A stretch of DNA of 64,000 nucleotides from contig NZ_CM001023.1 in the NCBI RefSeq assembly GCF_000166275.1, forward strand, positions 1,330,501 through 1,394,500, read 5' to 3'. Within the stretch, counting starts at the first letter, position 1, and each line of letters begins with the position of its first letter. The notes under the pieces are model-generated. The model was given only the letters and a program-made list of their open reading frames with translations, was not told the origin of the DNA and searched no databases. Made by a program: the position numbers and the translations under genes. This document shows positions 17,663 through 26,483 of this stretch, piece by piece. The DNA comes from Algoriphagus machipongonensis. Lineage in GTDB: Bacteria; Bacteroidota; Bacteroidia; Cytophagales; Cyclobacteriaceae.

Positions 17663-19177
17663 CTAATCTATAATTTCACTAGGCATGGGCACTGGTTTAT
17701 CAGTTGCTTTTATGATTGGCATTTGAGCATTTGTTTCTTTTAACAATTTCGACATAATTATAGCCATCTCTTTTGTCTTCTCTGGATTAGATAAACTCAA
17801 ATTTTCCTTTTCTGACAGATCAGTTTTTAAATTGAAAAGTTCTAGGCTTTGATCCACATGATGGTAGATTAATTTCCAATCTCCTTTTCGGATCACAGAG
17901 TAGGGCGGGTTGTAATAGGTGTTAGGGTAATGCCACAGAAAGGTTCTGTCGCTTTCTATTTCAGACTTACCCTGAAGCAAAGGAACGAAGCTTATCCCAT
18001 CAATTTTTCTAGAAACTGATCTTGGAAGGTTGCCTGACATATCTAGGAAAGTTGGATAGATATCTTCGATTATCACCTGTTTTTCTACTACAGATCCAGG
18101 TTTCGTAACCCCTGGCCATTTTACAATTAGAGGTACACGAATTCCTCCCTCATACGGGCTTAATTTCCATCCTCTCAAAGGTGAATTTTGCGGAACTTGC
18201 TTATGAGCACCGTTATCAGACATAAAAACTATGATTGTGTTTTCTACAAGTTTTGAGTCTTCTAGAAAGTCCATGATATCCCCTAACGATTTGTCCATCC
18301 CTTCTATCATGGCTGCATAGGTTGCCTCATGCTCTGAAAGTCCTTTATCTAAATACTTTTGAATGTACCTGTTATCTTTTTCCCAAGGAGCATGAATGGC
18401 ATATTGAGACATATAGAGATAAAAGGGCTTGCTTTCTTCTATAGATTTCGAAGCGGCTTTTATTGCTTCTCGAGTAAGTGCCTCAGTGAGGTAGATGTCT
18501 TTCCCGTGGTACTGGTATAGACCGGGGATGTCCCACACTTTATCTCCATTTCTCCATACTGCACTAAAATCATTAACTCCTAGGTAACTTCCTGGGCCCC
18601 CTGCAGCATGACCACCTATGTTTACATCAAAACCCAGATTTAATGGGTTTTCTCCAGGAGTGCCAACAGCCCCAAAATGTGCTTTCCCAACATGAATAGT
18701 CTTATACCCAACCTCTTTTAATTTCTCCGGCAAGATATCTTTGTAGTAAAACGTTTGTTGGATGCCTTTTTCTGGGCTTAGTCCATTTAAGTTCCACTGG
18801 GGGGATTTAACTACTGGGTTTTCTTCATCAGGAGATTGGTCTTTATGCAATGTCCAATTGGTGACTCTATGTCTAGCAGCGGTTATTCCAGTCATCAAAC
18901 TGACCCTAGAGGGAGAGCAGACGGCACTTGCATAGGCTTGTGTGAATTTCATGCCTTCTTCTGCCAAACGTTCCATATTCGGCGTGAAATACCTTCTGTT
19001 TAATTCTGTTTCTGAGGTGTGAAAGGGAACTGAAGTGTCCTGCCAGCCCATATCATCCACAAAGAAAAAGACAATATTAGGTGGAGTTCTTTCTGAGTTG
19101 GCAGATTGTGCAAAAGTATGGGACTCCAGGCAAAGTAAAAAGAAAATGAAGAGAGTTAAATGACAGGACCGATACAT
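17663..19177 (-). CDS. Exported sulfatase (formylglycine type)
   Basis: A 504-residue type I sulfatase with a Sec signal (cleavage likely after HTFAQ). NIVFFFVDDMGWQD carries the calcium-binding Asp pair, and ASAVCSPSRVSLMTG is the CxPxR motif in which Cys is converted to formylglycine. KTIHVGKAHFG and FMSDNGAHK supply further active-site residues. The Cys form can be matured by FGE-type or radical SAM maturases; neither is in the window. It follows a beta-propeller glycosidase gene by 35 bases, so both probably act on the same sulfated glycan in the periplasm. Confidence 0.93.
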   Translation of the reverse strand: MYRSCHLTLFIFFLLCLESHTFAQSANSERTPPNIVFFFVDDMGWQDTSVPFHTSETELNRRYFTPNMERLAEEGMKFTQAYASAVCSPSRVSLMTGITAARHRVTNWTLHKDQSPDEENPVVKSPQWNLNGLSPEKGIQQTFYYKDILPEKLKEVGYKTIHVGKAHFGAVGTPGENPLNLGFDVNIGGHAAGGPGSYLGVNDFSAVWRNGDKVWDIPGLYQYHGKDIYLTEALTREAIKAASKSIEESKPFYLYMSQYAIHAPWEKDNRYIQKYLDKGLSEHEATYAAMIEGMDKSLGDIMDFLEDSKLVENTIIVFMSDNGAHKQVPQNSPLRGWKLSPYEGGIRVPLIVKWPGVTKPGSVVEKQVIIEDIYPTFLDMSGNLPRSVSRKIDGISFVPLLQGKSEIESDRTFLWHYPNTYYNPPYSVIRKGDWKLIYHHVDQSLELFNLKTDLSEKENLSLSNPEKTKEMAIIMSKLLKETNAQMPIIKATDKPVPMPSEIID

Positions 19178-19212
19178 AATTTGGGAATTATTAAGGGATA
19201 TAGATAGATGAA

Positions 19213-20256
19213 TTATTGGCTTAAGGGAATTGTGTAAATGAATGAATCATCTCCTATTTTTCCAGCCAAGCCTAAAACCTTGACTTCTCCGTTTTCAATG
19301 AAAACAAAAGGTCTTTCCAGTCGATCTGGTTTGATAAGCCTGCCGTCTTTCATTTTTATCATTTTTTCCATGATTTGAAACTCAGTAGCTTTTTCCCAAT
19401 GAAGCCCATCTTCAGAACTCATCATTCCTATCATTTGATGTGCGTGAAAAACAGCGTAAAAATAATTTCTATCCTTATCAAACCACAAGGACATGTCTTC
19501 AGTGTCCATGAAATCAATGACGGGTTGGGATTGGATTACAAAAGGACCATCAGGTCTGTCTCCAATCGCCATAGCTTGGTTTCTGATAAATTTGGTTTCA
19601 TTGGGCTTATCTCCTTTTACTATTAAATAATATTTACCATCTTTTCCTTGATCAATTGCTGGGTTGACGGTCAAGGTGGTGATAGGGCCAGAAGGTTCTA
19701 TTAATGGTTCGTCTTTTCTTGTCCATGGGCCATTAAGTGATTCTGCCACAGCAACACCGGTTCTTTGATTCGGGCGTAAAATTTTCCAGTTGGGATGTGA
19801 GTAACCAGTAGTAGCCGTTTCTAATAAGTTGGCATCATTGTAATCGAGGTTATCCCCAAGGTTGGTGGAAATGTAGTAGAGGTAATACTTCCCTTCAAAA
19901 TATTTGATTTTAGGGTTGTGTGCTGTGATAGCATCCCAATATCCTTTGCCTCTAGCGGATAGTGCTGTTTCTTTATATTTCCATGGGCCGGATGGAGTGT
20001 CAGATACGGCATGGGCTATTTCGGAATAGAGAAGCCATCCTGTGAAGTTGGTAGACTTTGGCCATCTTGAATAAAATAAATGGTATTTATTATCTTCCCC
20101 CTTAATAATAGATCCGCCCCAATTGAAAAAATCAGGAGAATTAAAAATTGAAGATTCGGAAATAGGCTGAATTTTGTCAGAAATTTTCAAGTTGTCCTGA
20201 GCGAATATTGAAGCAGAGGAAAAAAATATAATCAAGAATGTAAGTTTTGCTTTCAT
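19213..20256 (-). CDS. Exported five-bladed beta-propeller glycosidase (GH43/GH117-like)
   Basis: A 347-residue exported protein with signal peptide MKAKLTFLIIFFSSASIFAQ. The repeated pattern of NWGGSIIKGEDNKYHLFYSRW, HNPKIKYFEGKYYLYYIS, NPAIDQGKDGKYYLIVKG and TEDMSLWFDKDRNYFYAVF is that of GH43-clan propellers, with acidic residues at blade starts; ERPFVFIENGEVK closes the fold. I cannot assign a GH family with confidence; GH43, GH117 and related marine-polysaccharide families remain possible. First gene of a two-gene unit with the sulfatase. Confidence 0.75.
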   Translation of the reverse strand: MKAKLTFLIIFFSSASIFAQDNLKISDKIQPISESSIFNSPDFFNWGGSIIKGEDNKYHLFYSRWPKSTNFTGWLLYSEIAHAVSDTPSGPWKYKETALSARGKGYWDAITAHNPKIKYFEGKYYLYYISTNLGDNLDYNDANLLETATTGYSHPNWKILRPNQRTGVAVAESLNGPWTRKDEPLIEPSGPITTLTVNPAIDQGKDGKYYLIVKGDKPNETKFIRNQAMAIGDRPDGPFVIQSQPVIDFMDTEDMSLWFDKDRNYFYAVFHAHQMIGMMSSEDGLHWEKATEFQIMEKMIKMKDGRLIKPDRLERPFVFIENGEVKVLGLAGKIGDDSFIYTIPLSQ

Positions 20257-20406
20257 GATTCTTCTATATGCGAAATGATTAAAAGGGAAATTTAAAGGTG
20301 ATTTATTTATTTCAATACTAATATTTTTTTTAGTGCAAATGTTCTAAAAAATTTAATTATAGTTGAAAATATTCAATATACGCTTATTTACAATTAATAA
20401 TTATCA

Positions 20407-20901
20407 ATGTTAATTATAGTTACAGGAGTTTCAGGTACAGGGAAAACAACCATAGGAGAAGGGCTTTCCAATCATTTTAAACTGCCTTTCTTTGATGCAG
20501 ATCATTTTCATCCTGAGAAAAATATTGAGAAAATGAGTCAAGGTTTTCCTTTGGATGATCAAGACCGCATGCCTTGGCTTCAGGCTTTGGCTAATAAACT
20601 TCTCGAATCACAACAGTCAGGAGGAGCAGTTTTGGCCTGCTCTGCTTTAAAAGAGGCATATAGAGAAATTCTTCAGGTGAATCAACAGGTTCATTGGGTT
20701 CATCTAAAAGGTGATCGTGATTTGATTTGGGATAGGATGCTTGCCAGGAAAAATCATTATATGAAAGCTAGTATGTTAGATTCTCAAATTGCTACTTGGG
20801 AAGACCCTAGTTATGGTCTTCATTTGTCAATTGATGAAACACCTGAAAAAATGGTTTCAGAAGCTATTTCTTACATCCTGAAAAAGGAGGCAGCAGTTTA
20901 A
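20407..20901 (+). CDS. gntK: Gluconokinase
   Basis: ATP-dependent phosphorylation of D-gluconate to 6-phosphogluconate in the cytoplasm. 164 residues is the standard GntK length. P-loop GVSGTGKTTIGEGL lies at the N terminus, followed by FFDADHFHPEKNIEKMSQG and PLDDQDRMPWLQAL, a gluconokinase-specific block. VLACSALKEAYRE and VHWVHLKGDRDLIWDRM complete the match. It fits with the extracytoplasmic sugar-oxidation genes elsewhere in the window, which could yield aldonic acids, but the genes are not contiguous. Divergent from the glycosidase-sulfatase pair. Confidence 0.95.
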   Translation: MLIIVTGVSGTGKTTIGEGLSNHFKLPFFDADHFHPEKNIEKMSQGFPLDDQDRMPWLQALANKLLESQQSGGAVLACSALKEAYREILQVNQQVHWVHLKGDRDLIWDRMLARKNHYMKASMLDSQIATWEDPSYGLHLSIDETPEKMVSEAISYILKKEAAV

Positions 20902-20996
20902 CTGTATTTTTTTATGGAAATGGGGCTCCCTTTAAAAAGGGTTGTTTTCAATGAATGAATATCCGAACTTAAAGCAATAAACTATCCCTTAATCTC

Positions 20997-22364
20997 ATGA
21001 ATAAAATAGTGCTGTTTGTTTTCGCGATTTGCGTTTCACCTATTTTTCATTCCTTTTCGCAAGTCAATGTGATCACGAATGTTCATGTTCTTACCATGGA
21101 AGATGAGAATATTTTGGAAGATCATGCGATCGTGGTAAAAGATGGGGGAATTGAAAACATTCTTCCCATGAATCAGGCATCTAGTATTGAAGGTGCTGTA
21201 ATGATAGATGGAGGCGGAGCATATGTTTATCCTGGTCTTGCCGAATTTCACTCTCATATCCCCGTTGCTCAAAATGGAAATACTCAATTGCAAGAAGAAG
21301 CCATGTGGCTTTATTTGGCAAATGGCGTTTTGAGAGTCAGAGGAATGATCGGGCATGCTTCCCACTTACCTTTAAAAGAGAGGATTGAAAACGGAGAAAT
21401 AGATGGCCCAAGACTTTTCTTGTCTGGTCCTTCTTTTAGTGGTTCTTCAGTTTCTTCTCCTGAGCAAGCAGCACAAATGGTAAGAGATGAAAAAGCAGCA
21501 GGTTATGATCATCTCAAATTGCATCCGGGCTTGGAAATGGATGAGTTTTTGGCGATTTCAAAAAAAGCTCAAGAATTGAATATTCCTTTTGGTGGCCATG
21601 TTTCATTGGATGTAGGCTTAGAAGCTAGTTTGAAAGGTGGCTATAAATCCATAGAGCATATGGATGGATATGTGGAAGCATTGATTCCTGACTATTCAAA
21701 AGTTTTGGACCCTAAACAGGCTGGCCCTTTTACCATGTTGCTAGTTAAGGAAGCGGATTTAAGCAAGCTTCCAGAATTAGTAAAAATGACTTTGGATACC
21801 GAAGCGTGGATTGCACCAACTTTAACATTATTCGATCGGTATTTTGGGTACAAGCCTGCAGAGGAATATAGAAATATTCCAGAGATGAAATACATGTCTG
21901 CTGAGCAGGTTCAAAACTGGATTAATGCCAAAAAACCTTATGAAGAAGCTGGTGTATTGACCAAAGAAAATGTCCAGCCTTATCTGAATTTTAGGAATAT
22001 GCTTTTTATGACTTTACATGAAGCAGGCGTTCCCATTTTGATGACTTCTGATTCACCACAGGTGTTTAATGTTCCTGGGTTTTCCATTCATCATGAAATT
22101 GAATTGATGTCAGAAGCCGGAATGTCTAATTATGAGATTTTGAAAACTGGGTCTGTAAATCCTGCGAAATATTTTAATCAGGAGGATGAATGGGGAGTGC
22201 TCAAGAAAGGTGCATCTGCTGATTTTGTCTTAGTAAAAGGGAATCCACTCGAAGACCTTGAAACGCTGAAAGAGCCAATCATGGTGGTCATGAAAGGTGA
22301 AATGTACGATAAGGAGGCACTGGAAAAACAATTGGAAAAGATTGAACTAAACCATAAACGATAG
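20997..22364 (+). CDS. Exported metal-dependent amidohydrolase
   Basis: A 455-residue amidohydrolase-superfamily protein (imidazolonepropionase-like group) with a Sec signal ending near HSFSQ. The two-domain layout is visible: an N-terminal beta-sandwich start (VNVITNVHVLTMEDENI), then GLAEFHSHIPV with the HxH metal ligands, LKLHPG (possible bridging Lys), HVSLD and SIEHMDG (metal His), and LMTSDSPQV (catalytic Asp). The C terminus EWGVLKKGASADFVLVKGNP returns to the sandwich domain. These proteins are often prolidase-, cyclic-amide- or lactone-hydrolase-like; substrate here is unknown. It leads a likely operon with an epimerase and a propeller protein. Confidence 0.88.
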   Translation: MNKIVLFVFAICVSPIFHSFSQVNVITNVHVLTMEDENILEDHAIVVKDGGIENILPMNQASSIEGAVMIDGGGAYVYPGLAEFHSHIPVAQNGNTQLQEEAMWLYLANGVLRVRGMIGHASHLPLKERIENGEIDGPRLFLSGPSFSGSSVSSPEQAAQMVRDEKAAGYDHLKLHPGLEMDEFLAISKKAQELNIPFGGHVSLDVGLEASLKGGYKSIEHMDGYVEALIPDYSKVLDPKQAGPFTMLLVKEADLSKLPELVKMTLDTEAWIAPTLTLFDRYFGYKPAEEYRNIPEMKYMSAEQVQNWINAKKPYEEAGVLTKENVQPYLNFRNMLFMTLHEAGVPILMTSDSPQVFNVPGFSIHHEIELMSEAGMSNYEILKTGSVNPAKYFNQEDEWGVLKKGASADFVLVKGNPLEDLETLKEPIMVVMKGEMYDKEALEKQLEKIELNHKR

Positions 22365-22407
22365 TTTTTTTCTAAAATTATTTTTAAACATTAACTCAAT
22401 AAACCCT

Positions 22408-23559
22408 ATGAAACTATTCCCCAGAGCCTGCATCGCTTTTTTTGCTGTTACACTAATGATAGGTTGTCAAAGTAAAACAGAGAAAACAAATGAGGTGGAA
22501 GAAACTGTTGAAAATAATATGGAAATACAGGCGGTGAAAGTAGGCCAATGGGAAGGGAAAGATGTTTTTAAGTACAGCTTGGATAATGGGTTTATGGAAG
22601 TGGAGATGACGAATTTTGGAGGGATTATTTCCAAAATCCTAGTCCCTGACAAAAATGGAAATCTTGAAAATGTCGTCCTTTCTTTAGATAGTATTCCCCA
22701 GTACTTTACCGGAAATGGGCCTTATTTAGGTGCTGCAGTCGGTAGGTATGCAAATAGGATTTCCAAAGGATCTTTTATGCTGGATGGAGAAAAGGTGGAG
22801 GTGACTAAGAATATTGGAGAGAATCACTTGCATGGAGGAAGAAAAGGCTTTGGTGTGAAAGTTTGGGATCAAGCTGAGCCTTATGATTCTGAGAATGGGG
22901 TCGGAGTTAAAATGCATTATTTGAGTGTCGATGGAGAGGAAGGTTTTCCTGGGAATTTGGATACTTGGTTGTATATGGAGTTGACTTCTGATAATGAGAT
23001 CAAAGTCCGCTTTGAATCGACTACCGACAAGAAAACAGTTGTCAACTTAACCAATCACAGTTATTTTAACTTAGGCGGAATCAAGCGTGATGTGAAAGAC
23101 CATGAAGTTCAGATAATGGCAGATGCTTATACTGAGGTAGATAATCAGTCTATCCCCACCGGAGAGTTAATCAATGTGGAAGGAACTCCATTTGATTTTA
23201 GAACTCCAAAGAATTTGGGAGAGCAGATGGAAGCAAAAGGTGGAGGCTTTGATCATAACTATGCCACCAAAAGAGAAAATTCATCTGAGCTATTAGAAAT
23301 CGCCAAAGTAAAACATCCAGAGAGTGGAAGAATTATGGAAGTATTCAGTACCGCTCCGGGAGTACAGTTTTATACATCCAATGGCATGAGAGATTTTAAA
23401 GGTGCGGAAGGAAAAGTATATCAACCATTTTGGGCTTTTTGTTTAGAGCCACAAGCTTGGCCGGATAGTCCAAATCATTCAAATTTTCCTTCAGCTGCTT
23501 TGGAACCTGGAGAAAAATATGTGCATGAAATCGTATTTAAATTTGAAGTGGAAAAATAA
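22408..23559 (+). CDS. galM: Aldose 1-epimerase, lipoprotein
   Basis: Interconverts alpha and beta anomers of aldoses. The 383-residue protein has a lipoprotein signal with lipobox LMIGC, so it sits on the cell envelope side rather than in the cytoplasm. Family landmarks: NFGGIISKILVPDKNG, GRYANRISKG, NHLHGGRKGFGVKVWD (catalytic His), VNLTNHSYFNLGG (second His), FDHNYA and a closing FCLEPQAWPDSPN with the base Glu. It lies 43 bases behind the amidohydrolase gene. An extracytoplasmic mutarotase suits a cell that handles sugars in the periplasm. Confidence 0.94.
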   Translation: MKLFPRACIAFFAVTLMIGCQSKTEKTNEVEETVENNMEIQAVKVGQWEGKDVFKYSLDNGFMEVEMTNFGGIISKILVPDKNGNLENVVLSLDSIPQYFTGNGPYLGAAVGRYANRISKGSFMLDGEKVEVTKNIGENHLHGGRKGFGVKVWDQAEPYDSENGVGVKMHYLSVDGEEGFPGNLDTWLYMELTSDNEIKVRFESTTDKKTVVNLTNHSYFNLGGIKRDVKDHEVQIMADAYTEVDNQSIPTGELINVEGTPFDFRTPKNLGEQMEAKGGGFDHNYATKRENSSELLEIAKVKHPESGRIMEVFSTAPGVQFYTSNGMRDFKGAEGKVYQPFWAFCLEPQAWPDSPNHSNFPSAALEPGEKYVHEIVFKFEVEK

Positions 23560-23619
23560 CGAAAGGATAAGTTTCAGAATTTCAAATAATTAGTTAGTTT
23601 GTTTTTAAAACAATAACCC

Positions 23620-24756
23620 ATGAAAAACAAACTCACTTTTTTAGCACTCGCGCTGAGTGCTATTTTTTTGTCCTTTTCTGGATTTGGCCAAAAAATCCAA
23701 TTAAAAAAGGTTGCTGATTTAAATATAGAGAGCTTAGCTACTGTTGGTATTCGGGATTATGATCCTGCAAAAGACGAATATCTCGGTTTTGTCGATAAAG
23801 GCTCGGAAGGCATAGAGTTGGCGATTTTTGACTCTAATGGTAAAATACTGATCAGTGAAGTCAGGAGAGGAGATGGTCCAAACTATTATTCTTCTTCCGC
23901 CTTGACAATGGGATTTGCTCCTGATGGCGGGATCTATGTACAAACTTCCGCAGAGTTATTGAAATATGATCGGGAATTTAATGTAATCAAAAGAATACGC
24001 TTTGAGCCAAAATTCACCACCGTAGTTTATTCAGGTCCAAGAGAAAAGTTTATTCCCTTATCTAAAGCGGATCCTATTTCATTTTTGATTGGTGTTTCAA
24101 ATATTTCCGGAATGGCCTTGGGGCTTGAAGTACCCTCCAAAGTGAATTTGATAGATTATTATGATCCGAATAATAAATCTGTCCGGTCTATAGCTCCTTT
24201 ATCTGAGAGAGAGGTTTTTAAGGGATATGGAGATGAAAAATTCCCAGTATCAATTAATTCAATATATGCTTTAAATCCTCAAGAGAATCTTTTGTACTTA
24301 ACTACTACGATTGATAATGAGATTACCGTCTATAATCCGATCAATTGGTTTGTTGTCAAAAGAATTAAAGTGAAGCATGAGGAGTTTAAACCTTTGGATG
24401 ATCTGCCTATTCAAGAATCAAATTTTAGGACTTCAGGTAGAATGGCTTTGTATGCAAAGAATCAAAAACTATTAAAGTTTGATTCCGATTTGCTAGGGTT
24501 GATTTATGTGCAAGGAGAATCTGAAGCTTCCTATGAATCAAGAAAAAACACCGATAAAAAAAGTCGGTTCCGTGATCCGGATTTTTATCGATTAATCCTT
24601 TTTAAAGATGGTATTCAGTTGCCCGGAGAGCATACGATTTCCTCTGGAATGATCGAAATGCCACTTCCTAACAATAGGATTTTAGTAAAAGTGAGTGAGG
24701 GAGAAGTAGAACTAGACTACATTCCTTATGAAATATGGGAAGTATCCGAAAATTGA
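23620..24756 (+). CDS. Exported propeller-like protein of unknown function
   Basis: A 378-residue protein with signal peptide (MKNKLTFLALALSAIFLSFS, cleavage near GFGQ). The mature part consists of repeated beta-rich segments such as YLGFVDKGSEGIELAIFDSNGK, AFAPDGG-type IYVQTSAELLKYDREFNV and LYLTTTIDNEITVYNP, which resemble blades of the six-bladed propeller/DUF4221-type proteins common in Bacteroidota. No catalytic motif is evident. It lies 60 bases behind the epimerase gene and is convergent with nagZ, 73 bases away. Function unknown. Confidence 0.7.
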   Translation: MKNKLTFLALALSAIFLSFSGFGQKIQLKKVADLNIESLATVGIRDYDPAKDEYLGFVDKGSEGIELAIFDSNGKILISEVRRGDGPNYYSSSALTMGFAPDGGIYVQTSAELLKYDREFNVIKRIRFEPKFTTVVYSGPREKFIPLSKADPISFLIGVSNISGMALGLEVPSKVNLIDYYDPNNKSVRSIAPLSEREVFKGYGDEKFPVSINSIYALNPQENLLYLTTTIDNEITVYNPINWFVVKRIKVKHEEFKPLDDLPIQESNFRTSGRMALYAKNQKLLKFDSDLLGLIYVQGESEASYESRKNTDKKSRFRDPDFYRLILFKDGIQLPGEHTISSGMIEMPLPNNRILVKVSEGEVELDYIPYEIWEVSEN

Positions 24757-24829
24757 TAAAGTCGAGAAATTCTTGCAACACTCTGTTGAATAGCTACCCA
24801 AGGAAATTAGTTAGAAAGGGCTTTTGTTT

Positions 24830-26392
24830 TTATAGTTTTACGCTCATTTTTCCGATCGCTTTCCATTCTCCCATTAAATGCTTGATAGCAGTTCTTTGGG
24901 TAGCTTCAAAATTTTGATAGGCAACAATGATATTGGAAAACCTTTTTAAATCTCCTAAGAGTCGCAAAGAAAGTGGATTGCCAAAAAGGTAGAGTATGCA
25001 GGATTTATCTAGTGCCAACTGTTTTATTTCTTCTAAAACTTCATTCTCCAAGCCGAAATGGTTGACTGGCTTTGCAGAAGGTACAAATAAAGTGATGATC
25101 ATGCGATCAGCTTTCTTGTCTGAAATTTCGTAAAGATTTCTTCCAAAATATTCTTGAAGAAGTTCACTGAAAACCGTTTCTGTTTGAGTTGGGAAAGACC
25201 TAAGTCCCAGGTTCCCTGATTCTCCCAAATCCCTGATCTTGATTGGATTGATTTCTCCTTTCCATTCACAAAGAAATTCTCTGGAGAGTTTTTCTAGAAA
25301 TTTTTCATGACTTTCCCAGTTGAACTTTGGAACTTCTGCAGGTCTTCTTTCAAAAACTCCCAACTTTTCTTTTAAATCCTGCAACTTCTCAAAGGAGGCG
25401 TTTATTTCTGCCTCGGTTGCCTTTTCTAAAATAAAATCAATGCCCTCTTTCACATTTTCAGAGAAGCAAAGGATATCATTTCCAGCGTGGAATGCTTCCC
25501 ATTCCAATTGGCCGGGAGTATCAAATAACCGTGAAACTGCTTTCATATTGAGAGCATCAGAAATCACAATTCCTTGAAACCCCATTTCTTTTTTAAGCAA
25601 ATCAGTAATGATTTCTCTACTGATACTTGCTGAAATTTCAGCCCCATTGCTCAAAGCTGGAACTGCTAAATGGCCAACCATAATCATTTCTACATCATGG
25701 TCAATCCCATATTGAAAAGGGTATAGTTCTTCTTCTACTAACTCCTTTTTTGATTTATTGACAACAGGTAGATTTAGATGTGAGTCAACTTGTGTGTCGC
25801 CATGGCCAGGAAAATGTTTGAGGCATGCTCCTATTCCGGCTCTATTTAGTCCTTTATAGGCAGCTAGGGCTAATCTTGCTACATGATTAGTGTCAGACCC
25901 ATAAGACCTATATCCAATGACAGGGTTTAAAGGATTCGTGTTCACATCTGCGCAAGGAGCAAGATTCAGATGTATTCCCACGGTTTTCATTTCCAATCCC
26001 ATCTTATAAGCTACTTCTTCAACTTGTTTTTCACCTTCCAGACTGATGCCGCCAAGGGAAATGGCATAGGGGTAGATAGGCGTGTTTTCAATTCTCATGG
26101 CAAGGCCAAACTCCCCGTCAATAGAGATAATTAACGGAGTTTTGGAAGCTTGTTGAAATCGATTGATTAGCTCTACTAATTTTTCCAAAGTCCCTTCCAC
26201 GTCCAAAACTTCCTGGCGCTTTTCGAAATTTGCTGCAGCGGAAATTCTACTGTGGAAAAAAGTGAGGCCACCTACTTCTTCAAGGCGAATTAATTCTTCC
26301 AGGCTTTGATGATTTTCTTCTGAATCATGTACAAATGCTGCAGGGAAGAATATTTGAGCGACTTTTTGCCGCTTGCTAAGGATGGGTTTCAT
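24830..26392 (-). CDS. nagZ: Cytoplasmic GH3 beta-N-acetylglucosaminidase (NagZ-like)
   Basis: Removes GlcNAc from GlcNAc-anhydroMurNAc peptides in muropeptide recycling. 520 residues and no signal peptide. The GH3 core (about residues 1-345) has LIISIDGEFG, NLAPCADVN, ACLKHFPGHGDTQVDSHLNLP (the Asp-His dyad typical of NagZ), GHLAVPAL and the nucleophile Asp in GIVISDALNMKAV. About 170 further residues form a C-terminal region, probably a reduced GH3 alpha/beta-sandwich domain (LYLFGNPLSLRLLGDL); single-domain NagZ is about 340 residues. It is the last gene of the AmiD-DigH-GNAT-AmpG-NagZ run, 91 bases behind ampG. Confidence 0.9.
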   Translation of the reverse strand: MKPILSKRQKVAQIFFPAAFVHDSEENHQSLEELIRLEEVGGLTFFHSRISAAANFEKRQEVLDVEGTLEKLVELINRFQQASKTPLIISIDGEFGLAMRIENTPIYPYAISLGGISLEGEKQVEEVAYKMGLEMKTVGIHLNLAPCADVNTNPLNPVIGYRSYGSDTNHVARLALAAYKGLNRAGIGACLKHFPGHGDTQVDSHLNLPVVNKSKKELVEEELYPFQYGIDHDVEMIMVGHLAVPALSNGAEISASISREIITDLLKKEMGFQGIVISDALNMKAVSRLFDTPGQLEWEAFHAGNDILCFSENVKEGIDFILEKATEAEINASFEKLQDLKEKLGVFERRPAEVPKFNWESHEKFLEKLSREFLCEWKGEINPIKIRDLGESGNLGLRSFPTQTETVFSELLQEYFGRNLYEISDKKADRMIITLFVPSAKPVNHFGLENEVLEEIKQLALDKSCILYLFGNPLSLRLLGDLKRFSNIIVAYQNFEATQRTAIKHLMGEWKAIGKMSVKL

Positions 26393-26483
26393 CTGTTAAT
26401 TTCAGGTTATTAAGCTTGTACTAGAGTCTACTCCCCTAGTTTTTTGAAGATGGGTTCTTAAAATAATTATTAAAGTTTGGGAT

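Noticed and set aside
20928..20947. Terminator behind gluconokinase (CCCTTTAAAAAGGG then TTGTTTT)
   Set aside because: The stem is only five to six base pairs with almost no loop and a broken T-run; too weak to list.
24792..24905. 10-bp inverted repeat AGCTACCCAA / TTGGGTAGCT about 100 bp apart
   Set aside because: One arm lies inside the nagZ coding region and the spacing is long; no T-run or symmetry beyond the arms, so probably chance.
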